64,000 nt of DNA from Polynucleobacter sp. JS-JIR-5-A7. Lineage in GTDB: Bacteria > Pseudomonadota > Gammaproteobacteria > Burkholderiales > Burkholderiaceae. This document shows, piece by piece, positions 24,201 to 31,624 of this stretch. The notes beneath the pieces are model-generated. The model saw nothing but the letters and a program-made list of their open reading frames with translations, made no database searches and was not told where the DNA came from. The position numbers and the translations under genes are program-made. Numbering within the stretch: position 1 is the first letter of the stretch; each line of letters begins with the position of its first letter. The stretch lies in contig NZ_CP061308.1 of NCBI RefSeq assembly GCF_018687935.1, positions 1,110,048 through 1,174,047 on the forward strand. The letters run 5' to 3'.

Positions 24201-24985
24201 GAAGCAGAATATTTAGAAAGCGTTTGCACCATTTGCGCGTAGATACGTGGATTTGCAGCCATCACTTCGCCGCTCTTTAAAAATCCCTCTTCACCGCGGT
24301 AATTACCAATCAAGCCACCGGCTTCAGTAATCAACAGAGCGCCTGCAGCCATATCCCAAGGCTTGAGATCACTCTCAAAGAAACCATCGTAACGACCCGC
24401 AGCAACATAAGCTAAATCTAATGAAGCTGCACCAGGACGACGTAAGCCTGCGCACTGACGAGACATCTCTGCAAATATGTTGAGATATTTTTCGAGGTCT
24501 TGATCTTCTCGATAGGGAAAGCCAGTGCCAATCAAAGAATTCGCTAAACGATCTTGTGCACCAACCCGTAAACGCCGGCGATCCAAATAAGCGCCCGCTC
24601 CTCGAGTTGCAGTAAATAGTTCATCGCGAGTTGGATCGTAGACAACAGCCTGTTGAATTACGCCATTGACTGCTAAAGCAATTGACACCGCATACTGCGG
24701 AAAGCCGTGAATGAAGTTAGTTGTGCCATCCAATGGATCAATGATCCATACGTTCTCTGCATCGGCATTGTGTTCACCCGTCTCTTCAGCCAAAAATCCA
24801 TGTGTTGGATAGGCCTCGCTCAGGGTTTCGATGATGGCCGCTTCTGCGGCCTTGTCCACCTCAGTTACAAAGTCATTGTGCTGTTTACGATCGACTTGGA
24901 GGCGCTCTAAATTGAGAGAGGCGCGATTAATCACGGTTCCAGCACGACGGGCAGCCTTTACGGCCACATTTAACATGGGATGCAT
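24197..24985 (-). CDS. suhB: Inositol-1-monophosphatase family protein SuhB
   Basis: Mg-dependent phosphatase fold of the IMPase/SuhB family; in E. coli SuhB is also part of the rRNA antitermination complex. Metal motifs are EETGEH, WIIDPLDGTTNFIHGFP and KPWDMAAGALLITEAGG. The ORF could begin at 25045, but the ATG at 24985 gives the family N-terminus MHPMLNVAVKAARRAG (262 aa) and is preferred. Its stop overlaps that of convergent lpxH. It is divergent from trmJ. Confidence 0.93.
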   Translation of the reverse strand: MHPMLNVAVKAARRAGTVINRASLNLERLQVDRKQHNDFVTEVDKAAEAAIIETLSEAYPTHGFLAEETGEHNADAENVWIIDPLDGTTNFIHGFPQYAVSIALAVNGVIQQAVVYDPTRDELFTATRGAGAYLDRRRLRVGAQDRLANSLIGTGFPYREDQDLEKYLNIFAEMSRQCAGLRRPGAASLDLAYVAAGRYDGFFESDLKPWDMAAGALLITEAGGLIGNYRGEEGFLKSGEVMAANPRIYAQMVQTLSKYSAS

Positions 24986-25116
24986 AGTATTGATGGACAA
25001 ATTAAATAAGAACGAGCCTGTCACATTGCCAAAACTGCACGACAATACGAAGCTAATACGCTGATTCTAAACGATTTGCAATTTACCCTCCTCCTGACTA
25101 AACAGCTAAGAAACTC

Positions 25117-25863
25117 ATGGAAATCGACCAAGCCCACCTGATACGCTGGGTTCTCGTAGAAACAAGCCACCCTGGCAATGTGGGTTCGGCAGCAAGAGCC
25201 CTGAAAACCATGGGCTTTCAAGATCTTCATCTGATTAAGCCAAAAATTCCAGGTATTGCTAATCAGGCTGAGGCAATTGCCTTGGCTAGCGGCGCTGCTG
25301 ACCTACTCGAATCTTCACAAGAGTCAGATTCTCTTGATAGCGCTGTGCAGGGTTGCTCACTTGTTCTGGGTCTTACTAGCCGTGAACGTGAGTTTGGCCC
25401 TCCCGCCATAGATTGGGAAACCGCTCGAGGCCTGATTACCGAAACAGTTCGCAATGAGGGGCAAGTCGCTCTTGTCTTTGGTCCCGAAAGAACGGGTTTA
25501 GAAAACCATTATCTTTCCTTATGTACTCATCGCGTCTGGTTGGAAGCCAACCCCGATTACCCATCCTTAAATCTTGCGCAAGCGCTGATGGTCTGCGCCT
25601 ACACGCTGAGAGAAGCGTTTTTAGCAGGCATCTCGCAGGACTCAAGCAATAGTCGGGATTTGTCGGACTATGCTGATCCAGCTGCGGTGGCTGCTATGTT
25701 GGAGCATTGGCGTCAGGGCCTAGAGGCTATTGGCTATCTTGATCCTGCCAATCCTAAGAAGCTGATGCCCCGCTTGGAGGCCTTATTTGCTCGTAGCCGC
25801 CTCCATCAGGAAGAAATCGATCTCTTACGCGGAATTGCCAAACAGATGCTCCTGAGAAAATAA
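25117..25863 (+). CDS. trmJ: tRNA (cytidine/uridine-2'-O-)-methyltransferase TrmJ
   Basis: SPOUT methyltransferase acting on position 32 of several tRNAs. The N-terminus WVLVETSHPGNVGSAARALK, the region FGPERTGL and the C-terminal knot SLNLAQALMVCAYTL are the SPOUT motifs 1-3. The length of 248 aa matches TrmJ, including its C-terminal extension LFARSRLHQEEIDLLRGI, which separates it from shorter SpoU proteins. It precedes cysE by 23 nt, the order seen across betaproteobacteria. Confidence 0.92.
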   Translation: MEIDQAHLIRWVLVETSHPGNVGSAARALKTMGFQDLHLIKPKIPGIANQAEAIALASGAADLLESSQESDSLDSAVQGCSLVLGLTSREREFGPPAIDWETARGLITETVRNEGQVALVFGPERTGLENHYLSLCTHRVWLEANPDYPSLNLAQALMVCAYTLREAFLAGISQDSSNSRDLSDYADPAAVAAMLEHWRQGLEAIGYLDPANPKKLMPRLEALFARSRLHQEEIDLLRGIAKQMLLRK

Positions 25864-25880
25864 GCCAGCCCCGTTAAAAT
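25852..25880 (+). promoter_or_regulatory. Promoter of cysE placed for a leaderless transcript
   Basis: -35-like CTGAGA (25852-25857, four of six), 17-nt spacer and -10 TAAAAT (25875-25880), then six bases (CTAGCC) and the cysE ATG. The predicted start coincides with the A of ATG. The -35 lies inside the end of trmJ. Confidence 0.5.
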
Positions 25881-25886
25881 CTAGCC

Positions 25887-26645
25887 ATGTTTAATTCACT
25901 CTTCGACCAAGTCGACTCCATCATCCTCCGAGACCCTGCTGCAAGAAACCGTCTCGAGGTGATCACCTGCTATCAAGGCTTACATGCAGTTTGGCTGCAC
26001 CGTATCTCTCATTTTTTATGGAACCTAGGTCTGAAGTGGATTGCACGGGTTCTATCGATGCTGTCACGTTTTATCACCGGCATTGAAATTCATCCGGGCG
26101 CCAAGATTGGTCGTCGCGTCTTTTTAGATCATGGTCTTGGCATTGTGATTGGCGAGACTACAGAAATTGGTGATGACTGCACCATTTATCAAGGCGTGAC
26201 TTTAGGTGGCACCTCTCTCTATAAAGGGGTGAAACGTCACCCCACCCTGGGTAAAGGTGTAGTTGTGAGTGCTGGTGCAAAAGTACTCGGTGGATTTACT
26301 GTGGGCGATGGTGCACGCGTTGGATCAAACGCCGTCGTCTTAAAAGAAATTCCTCCAGGAGCTACTGCAGTGGGCATCCCTGCACGCATCTTGCATCCTG
26401 ATCTGCCTCAAAGCGCAGATAGCAAAACGAAAGAGTATTTTTCTGCTTATGGTGTCACGCCCAATGTAGACGACCCAGTATCGATGGCGCTCAAGGGTTT
26501 AATTGATGCCACGATCGAACAAGAGGCCAAAATTGCTCAGCTTGAAAAGGCGCTCGCCAAGTTAAGCAATCTTCCGACAGATTCTCCTGCCAACAGCGAT
26601 ACCAAGCGCGATCTGGATGCCATCAAGGAATGGCTTAAAGAGTAA
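25887..26645 (+). CDS. cysE: Serine O-acetyltransferase
   Basis: Makes O-acetylserine from serine and acetyl-CoA for cysteine synthesis. The N-terminal helical part (VITCYQGLHAVWLHRISHFL) is followed by left-handed beta-helix hexapeptide repeats, with IEIHPGAKIGRRVFLDHG, VIGETTEIGDDCTIYQGVTL and GAKVLGGFTVGDGARVGSNA as landmarks. The C-terminal tail beyond 200 carries a helix (IEQEAKIAQLEKALAKL) and resembles the longer CysE form. 252 aa. No Shine-Dalgarno; see the preceding promoter entry. Confidence 0.94.
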   Translation: MFNSLFDQVDSIILRDPAARNRLEVITCYQGLHAVWLHRISHFLWNLGLKWIARVLSMLSRFITGIEIHPGAKIGRRVFLDHGLGIVIGETTEIGDDCTIYQGVTLGGTSLYKGVKRHPTLGKGVVVSAGAKVLGGFTVGDGARVGSNAVVLKEIPPGATAVGIPARILHPDLPQSADSKTKEYFSAYGVTPNVDDPVSMALKGLIDATIEQEAKIAQLEKALAKLSNLPTDSPANSDTKRDLDAIKEWLKE

Positions 26646-26661
26646 TGTTCTATCTTGCGGA

Positions 26662-27282
26662 TTAATGCAAGGTGCGAGGTGCCTGAGTTTTTAAGCTCAG
26701 CGCTTTCTCAAGAAAATCTTCCTCATCTGCGTCCTCATTGGGCATACCAAAGGTGAAGTTCTCACTTCCTTCGGGATAGCGATTTTGAATTTCATCATCA
26801 GTCGCTGCGCGCACATCCTCTACCTGCACCCAGAAGCGAAGAGCCATCCCTGCCAGGGGATGATTACCATCTAGAACAACTTGGTTATCAGCCACATCAG
26901 TCACGGTATAGATCAAAGGTTCATCGTCAGTTTCGTCTGCATCATCAGCAGATGCAGAGATATCTTCAGACTCTTCATCTGCATCAGAATCTGGAACGCC
27001 TTCAAATTGCATGCCTACTTCTAATGGCTCTGGGAAGCGCGTACGTGGTTCTATCTTCAGTAGCTCTGGGTCATATTCGCCAAAAGCCTCATTAGGCTCT
27101 AATTGAATAGTGGCTTCATAGCCAATGTCTTGACCGTCCAACATCGATTCAATTTTGGGGAAAGTGCCTTCATAGCCACCGTGCAGGTATACCATCGGAG
27201 CATCTGGCTCCTCGATGACATTATTTTGAGCATCGGTTAATTTATATCGAAGGGATACGATAGTATTTTTTTCAATCTTCAT
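26662..27282 (-). CDS. FKBP-type peptidyl-prolyl isomerase, SlyD-like, with an acidic insert
   Basis: SlyD-family FKBP (206 aa). The FKBP front half is clear (KIEKNTIVSLRYKLTDAQ, VYLHGGYEGTFPKIESML), as is the return strand VVLDGNHPLAGMALRFWVQV. Between them, after FEGVPDSD, lies a strongly acidic stretch at about 97-122 with runs of Asp, Glu and Ser that ordinary SlyD lacks. The C-terminus is also acidic (NEDADEEDF) and lacks the His-rich nickel tail. The ATG at 27282 gives the conserved KIEKN start; an upstream ATG at 27300 would add six residues. It is divergent from the ribosomal oxygenase gene. Confidence 0.88.
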   Translation of the reverse strand: MKIEKNTIVSLRYKLTDAQNNVIEEPDAPMVYLHGGYEGTFPKIESMLDGQDIGYEATIQLEPNEAFGEYDPELLKIEPRTRFPEPLEVGMQFEGVPDSDADEESEDISASADDADETDDEPLIYTVTDVADNQVVLDGNHPLAGMALRFWVQVEDVRAATDDEIQNRYPEGSENFTFGMPNEDADEEDFLEKALSLKTQAPRTLH

Positions 27283-27336
27283 GCGCAATTTGTCGTACAT
27301 TCGTTTTTTTAATGATTTAACACTAGCCTTTACTTT

Positions 27337-28569
27337 ATGAGTTCATTTTACTTGAGCAAGCCTTATCAGCCGCCCCAAGCACCCCAAAAGCTCCCTTTAA
27401 ACGAGTCCTGGGCCCTATTTGGCGGAATGAGCCCTGAGCAGTTCATGAAACGGTTTTGGCATAAAAAGCCCTTGCTTGTTCGGGGAGCCATTCCAGCTTT
27501 TGCGCTTTGCTCTCAAAACGAGGAGTCGCTAGAAAGCCCGATTTCTTATGAACAATTAGTTCACTTTGCCGCTCAAGAGGAAGTAGAGTCTCGCCTCATT
27601 CAATCTAAGCCTTGGCGCTTTGATCAGGGACCCTTCCAGAAAAAATCCTTACCCAAGCTCGATATGCGGGACTGGACGCTTTTGCTCCAAGGTATGGAAG
27701 CGCATCATCCCGCAGCCGCAAAAGTGCTTTCCTGGTTTCGCTTTATACCTGATGCTCGCTTAGATGACCTGATGATCAGTATTGCTGGCATTGGCGGAGG
27801 CGTGGGACCCCATTTTGATTCCTATGATGTTTTTCTCATCCAAATGTCGGGAAGAAGACAGTGGCGCATCTCTCAACAGAAAGACTTGAGCCTCGATACT
27901 AAGTTACCGCTGAAGATTCTGCAGAATTTTCAATGCGAACAAGAGTGGGTGCTTGAGCCCGGCGATATGCTGTATCTCCCGCCCCATGTGGCTCATGATG
28001 GGATCGCTTTAGATGCTGGCTGTCAAACCTGGTCTGTAGGGTTTCGCTCTCCTAGCTTTAAAGAGTTGCTTCAAGAGGGTTTATGGCGACTCGCCGAATC
28101 CTTGGAAGACATTCCCGATTTAGATCGTAAATTTGCTGACCCAAAACAGGGGTCAACCGCCAGCCCTGAGCAACTTCCACAAGAACTCATCAAACAATTA
28201 CGTGAACAGTTGGCTAGCCTGAACTTGAACCAAATTGATCGATTTTTACCTGGCATCACCGCATACCTATCCGAACCCAAACAGCAGGCATTTTTTGATG
28301 GCCCCATGCAGCCCTTAAGCCCGAGCCAATTCCTCAAGAAGCTAGCTAATACATCACTCCTTCCAAGCCCCCAAAGCCGTATTTTGAGCCTTGGCAAGCA
28401 GGTATTTTGCAATGGGGACAATGTCACAAAAGATCAAACCATCGAGATCATATCTGCCTGGAACGAGCTATCGTCCGCCAAAAGACTGCAAACTAACCGG
28501 CTTAAAAATAGCAGCAAAACAAGTCTTTATGAAGCCTACCTCGCTGGTTGGCTGATTTTCGAAGATTAA
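27337..28569 (+). CDS. Ribosomal protein uL16 3-hydroxylase-like JmjC oxygenase (RoxA/YcfD type)
   Basis: Fe(II)/2-oxoglutarate-dependent cupin/JmjC enzyme (410 aa). The metal triad is visible as GPHFDSYDVF (HxD) and LPPHVAHDGI (distal His). The N-terminal GGMSPEQFMKRFWHKKPLLVRG opening and the winged-helix-like C-terminal part (residues about 230-400) match YcfD/RoxA, which hydroxylates an arginine of ribosomal protein L16 in E. coli. Target identity here is by homology. It runs divergent from the SlyD gene and is followed by the promoter of the Ala/Pro lipoprotein. Confidence 0.85.
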   Translation: MSSFYLSKPYQPPQAPQKLPLNESWALFGGMSPEQFMKRFWHKKPLLVRGAIPAFALCSQNEESLESPISYEQLVHFAAQEEVESRLIQSKPWRFDQGPFQKKSLPKLDMRDWTLLLQGMEAHHPAAAKVLSWFRFIPDARLDDLMISIAGIGGGVGPHFDSYDVFLIQMSGRRQWRISQQKDLSLDTKLPLKILQNFQCEQEWVLEPGDMLYLPPHVAHDGIALDAGCQTWSVGFRSPSFKELLQEGLWRLAESLEDIPDLDRKFADPKQGSTASPEQLPQELIKQLREQLASLNLNQIDRFLPGITAYLSEPKQQAFFDGPMQPLSPSQFLKKLANTSLLPSPQSRILSLGKQVFCNGDNVTKDQTIEIISAWNELSSAKRLQTNRLKNSSKTSLYEAYLAGWLIFED

Positions 28570-28580
28570 TCCGGTATGGC

Positions 28581-28586
28581 TATAAT
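28581..28586 (+). promoter_or_regulatory. -10 element of the Ala/Pro lipoprotein gene
   Basis: A perfect TATAAT, with a weak TTCGAA -35 17 nt upstream in the end of the oxygenase gene. It predicts a start near 28593 and therefore a leader of about 85 nt before the ATG at 28678. Confidence 0.6.
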
Positions 28587-28632
28587 AAATACAGGAAACT
28601 ACCTAGGGATTTGCCCTTGGTATCTCCCACAA

Positions 28633-28648
28633 CAATTATCGATAATTG
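28633..28648. repeat. Perfect 16-bp palindrome in the leader of the Ala/Pro lipoprotein
   Basis: CAATTATCGATAATTG is a perfect palindrome located between the -10 and the AGAGGAAA Shine-Dalgarno, about 20 nt before the latter. An imperfect GGGATTTGCCC hairpin lies just before it. It may be a protein-binding site or an RNA structure in the 5'-UTR. Confidence 0.45.
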
Positions 28649-28677
28649 GTGTTTAATTTTTTTAGAGGAAATTACAA

Positions 28678-28869
28678 ATGAAGAAGTCACTCGTATTTGC
28701 TGCAATGTTAGCTATCGCTTTGGCCGCTTGCGGCAAAAAAGAAGAAGCAAAACCTGCTGAAGCTCCTGCTGCTGCAGCTCCTGCCGCTCCTGCTGCTGAA
28801 GCTCCTGCTGCTGCCGCTCCTGCAGCCCCTGCTGCTCCAGCCGCTCCTGCTGCTGACGCTAAGAAGTAA
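28678..28869 (+). CDS. Small Ala/Pro-rich lipoprotein
   Basis: A 63-residue protein with a lipoprotein signal peptide (KKSLVFAAMLAIALAAC, lipobox LAAC) followed by GKKEEAKPAE and a low-complexity tail of about 40 residues made of repeated APAA/EAPAA units, ending DAKK. There is a good AGAGGAAA Shine-Dalgarno, its own TATAAT promoter and a strong terminator, so it is a monocistronic, probably highly expressed transcript. The rigid Pro/Ala tail suggests a spacer or a periplasmic tether reaching from the membrane. No defined function. Confidence 0.82.
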   Translation: MKKSLVFAAMLAIALAACGKKEEAKPAEAPAAAAPAAPAAEAPAAAAPAAPAAPAAPAADAKK

Positions 28870-28883
28870 TCTTCTTCATGAAG

Positions 28884-28912
28884 AAAAAAAGCCGCTGAAA
28901 AGCGGCTTTTTT
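28884..28912. terminator. Bidirectional terminator between the Ala/Pro lipoprotein and bamC
   Basis: AAAAAAAGCCGCT, loop GAAA, AGCGGCTTTTTT. A-run and T-run on either side allow termination of the plus-strand lipoprotein and of the minus-strand dapA-bamC transcript. Confidence 0.93.
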
Positions 28913-28956
28913 ATTGAGTCAAAAATGAACTGTAGTTATCAAAAAGCGTGCGCTTC

Positions 28957-30102
28957 CTATTTAGCTAATTGCTCGGTCAGCAGTGTCAATAACTGGAAGC
29001 CAGCGGGTGTATTTTCAGGCTTGCCATCAGCGTCTTGCACGTAGACGTTAGAAGAATTCTCACCAGTAGTCTTCACGATCACTTGGTATTTTTTAGCCTG
29101 CAGTTTTGAATCATCTTTGCTGCTGAAGAGATTCGAGAAGAAACCTTTGGAATCGCCCACATCCTTAGCGTTCACATAGCGAACAAAATACACGCCTTGT
29201 GAGCGGTTACGATCTTCAACGGTGAAGTTGGAGCGGTCAAGTGCCAAACCAATATCGCGCCATGAGCGATCAAAACCAGCGCTCAACTCAATATAACCCT
29301 TGTTATTACCTTCTTGTACAAACTTCGCCTTGGGCGTCTTAGGACCTAATGGAGCAGCAACCATGGCCTTAGCCTGCTCCTGAGTCATCCCTAGGCGTTC
29401 CATCAAACGCGCCAAGAAGACCGCTTCAAGCTCTGGATCATTTGGGCGAGGAGTCCAAATAGTAGAAAGGCAGGCGCCAGTGGTATCAGTGGTACATTTT
29501 TCTATCGCACCACGTTGAGTAATATAAATTTCTGTTTCACCTGGCTTGGTGACCTCTAAACGGGTTTTATATTTATCACGCTCACCAGTGTCATAGATTG
29601 AATCTAGCGCACCACCAATGGTCGAACGAATCCAATCCTGCGCAATCTTTGCACGATTTTCAGCCCAATCGGTTTCCATAATGCCGGTCGAAGGCGAATC
29701 CACTACTAGTAAGAAGCCATTCTCTTGCCAGAAATCTTTTACTTGTGGATACAGTTCAGGCGCAGGTTTTTCTACCACCAGCCACCTGCGCTCGCCATCT
29801 TTCGCAATGCGCATGCCTGGAATGCCCGTCATCACATTGGTTCGCATTTGTGCTGATTTTTTAACAGCTGCGTTGTACTCAGACATGGTGGCCGTACCAT
29901 CTTGAACAATATAACGGCGGTCAGCCTGGGCGGTAATCAAATCTGGTGGGTAGGACAAATTAGGACCACGAACGGCTCCAGAACTCTTATAGTCAACCGT
30001 ATCGTTACTAGTAACCGACTTGCAAGAAATTAATGCGAGAGCAGACAACGGCAAAACCAATAAAGGCAACCATCGGCGAGAGAGCAAAAGCAAATTCATC
30101 AT
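28957..30102 (-). CDS. bamC: Outer-membrane assembly lipoprotein BamC
   Basis: BAM-complex lipoprotein (NlpB/DapX; 381 aa). The signal peptide ends in the lipobox LISC with the acylated Cys at 27. Two helix-grip-like domains follow: VEKPAPELYPQVKDFWQENG and the C-terminal region from SAGFDRSWRDIGLALDRSNF with FVRYVNAKDVG. The long unstructured segment after the Cys (SNDTVDYKSSG) is the BamD-binding type. The ATG overlaps the dapA stop (ATGA). The dapA-bamC order is the same as in E. coli. Confidence 0.9.
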   Translation of the reverse strand: MMNLLLLSRRWLPLLVLPLSALALISCKSVTSNDTVDYKSSGAVRGPNLSYPPDLITAQADRRYIVQDGTATMSEYNAAVKKSAQMRTNVMTGIPGMRIAKDGERRWLVVEKPAPELYPQVKDFWQENGFLLVVDSPSTGIMETDWAENRAKIAQDWIRSTIGGALDSIYDTGERDKYKTRLEVTKPGETEIYITQRGAIEKCTTDTTGACLSTIWTPRPNDPELEAVFLARLMERLGMTQEQAKAMVAAPLGPKTPKAKFVQEGNNKGYIELSAGFDRSWRDIGLALDRSNFTVEDRNRSQGVYFVRYVNAKDVGDSKGFFSNLFSSKDDSKLQAKKYQVIVKTTGENSSNVYVQDADGKPENTPAGFQLLTLLTEQLAK

Positions 30103-31022
30103 AGTAAGTTAGCCTGTTTTAATGCTGCCTTTAATGGCTCTCTTAGTGAGGTACTCAAAGGGGTTAAGGGCAAGCGAATACCCGCGGTAATCTTACCCAT
30201 TTCATGAAGCGCCCATTTCACTGGAATTGGGTTGGCCTCGGTAAACATGGCTTTATGCACAGCAATTAATTGATATTGAATCTCACGCGTTCTTTGAACA
30301 TCATCCAACATCGCAGCAACACACAACTCATGCATGAGACGAGGTGCCACATTAGCAGTGACGGAGATATTGCCTTTACCACCCATCAAAATCAACATCG
30401 CAGCCGTTAAGTCATCGCCGGAGAATACCGAGAAATCACCATGACCTGCTCGCTTGAGATCATTGATCAATAAGGTGCCACGCTCTAGACTACCGGTTGC
30501 ATCTTTAATGCCAATGATGCCTGGCACAGCCGCCAAACGGACCACAGTATCACCAGATAAATCAGCTACAGTACGTCCAGGTACGTTATACAAAATCACT
30601 GGCAAATCTACAGCCTCAGAAATCTTTTTGAAGTGGGCATACATGCCCTCTTGCGTAGGCTTGTTGTAGTAAGGAACTACTTGGAGGCTGGCATCAGCAC
30701 CAACCTTTTTAGCAAATTTCGTTAATTCAATTGCTTCAGCTGTGGAATTACCACCAGTACCAGCGATCACCGGAATACGTCCTGCGATATGTTCTACCGT
30801 TACTCGAATTAATTCGCAATGTTCTTCTACAGAGACGGTCGGCGACTCACCACTAGTGCCAACAATGACGATTCCATCAGTTCCTTCGGCAACATGCCAA
30901 TCAAGCAAAGATTTGAGGCTAGCAAAGTCCAAACTGCCGTCGTCAAACATCGGCGTAACAATAGCGGGCATGCTGCCTGAAATGGTCTTTTTACTAGTTT
31001 TGGAATGAACTGGATTTGTCAC
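30099..31022 (-). CDS. dapA: 4-hydroxy-tetrahydrodipicolinate synthase
   Basis: Condenses pyruvate with aspartate semialdehyde in lysine/diaminopimelate synthesis. GTSGESPTV supplies the Thr pair, ILYNVPGRT the catalytic Tyr and GIIGIKDATG the Schiff-base lysine. The frame extends to 31103, but the added residues are unlike DapA; a GTG at 31022 gives the N-terminus VTNPVHSKTSKKTISGSMPA (307 aa) and a TACAAT -10 at 31060-31065 lies upstream of it. The GTG has no clear Shine-Dalgarno, so the start is moderately certain. Overlaps bamC by 4 nt. Confidence 0.9.
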   Translation of the reverse strand: MTNPVHSKTSKKTISGSMPAIVTPMFDDGSLDFASLKSLLDWHVAEGTDGIVIVGTSGESPTVSVEEHCELIRVTVEHIAGRIPVIAGTGGNSTAEAIELTKFAKKVGADASLQVVPYYNKPTQEGMYAHFKKISEAVDLPVILYNVPGRTVADLSGDTVVRLAAVPGIIGIKDATGSLERGTLLINDLKRAGHGDFSVFSGDDLTAAMLILMGGKGNISVTANVAPRLMHELCVAAMLDDVQRTREIQYQLIAVHKAMFTEANPIPVKWALHEMGKITAGIRLPLTPLSTSLREPLKAALKQANLL

Positions 31023-31059
31023 CGAATGTTTACCGATTGATAACTGTCTTAAGCTTGAA

Positions 31060-31065
31060 ATTGTA
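31060..31065 (-). promoter_or_regulatory. Candidate -10 for dapA-bamC
   Basis: Minus-strand TACAAT about 38 nt before the proposed GTG of dapA. It supports that start over the far-upstream one, which would place the box inside the coding region. No convincing -35 is seen. Confidence 0.4.
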
Positions 31066-31081
31066 ACGGAATGTGCCCTTT

Positions 31082-31624
31082 TCACCCTTCTTTTAGAGCA
31101 CAAAGGCGCTGAACCATGGCTGGTTTGGGTTCATCTATATAAATATCCTCGTAGGCAATGACTTTTAGGCCATGGCGAGCTGCTAAAGCTAGTAATTCCC
31201 CAGTTTTTAAAAGGAAATTTGGATTGGATGGTTTACCAAATTGGGCGTTGCCAAGGGCAAAGGTTTCATAGATCAAAACACCGCCATTGGCTAACATTGG
31301 GGCTAGACGATCCCAATGAGGTCTGTAGAGGTAATTAGTCACCACAATACCGCTAAATTCGTGATCCTCTAAGGGCCACTCCTCCAACTCCAAATTGAAA
31401 GCTTTACTTGTAATTAGGGGGTGCTTTTTTTGCTTAATCAAAGCGATATCTTGATCAACAGCGAACACGGAGTAGCCCATGTCAGCTAAGAAAGTAGCGT
31501 GGCGACCTGCACCGCATGCCAGATCTAATACCAAACCCTCTTTAGGAATGTGTGAGGCAAAGCGCCTCACCCAAGGGGAGGCATTTAGCTGAGCATCATG
31601 CTGCGCTGTCAAGCAAAATCTCAA
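31082..31624 (-). CDS. Class I SAM-dependent methyltransferase
   Basis: A compact 180-residue methyltransferase. The glycine-rich motif I is LVLDLACGAGRHATFLADMG, acidic motif II follows at VFAVDQD, and post-I and motif IV (GIVVTNYLYRPHWDRL) are present. The substrate is unknown; the NYLYRP motif recalls Tellurite/UbiE-like small methyltransferases. The TTG start overlaps the trpS stop (TTGA), implying coupling; a downstream ATG is not obvious. It sits between trpS and dapA. Confidence 0.8.
   Translation of the reverse strand: MRFCLTAQHDAQLNASPWVRRFASHIPKEGLVLDLACGAGRHATFLADMGYSVFAVDQDIALIKQKKHPLITSKAFNLELEEWPLEDHEFSGIVVTNYLYRPHWDRLAPMLANGGVLIYETFALGNAQFGKPSNPNFLLKTGELLALAARHGLKVIAYEDIYIDEPKPAMVQRLCALKEG

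Noticed and set aside
28548..28760. Open frame across the start of the Ala/Pro lipoprotein
   Set aside because: It runs over the promoter, leader and lipoprotein in another frame and has no support.
28750..28866. CRISPR-like or tandem-repeat array
   Set aside because: The repeats are triplet-based coding repeats giving Ala/Pro, without spacers.
31023..31103. N-terminal extension of dapA
   Set aside because: The added 27 residues are unlike DapA, overlap the methyltransferase gene and contain the candidate -10 box.
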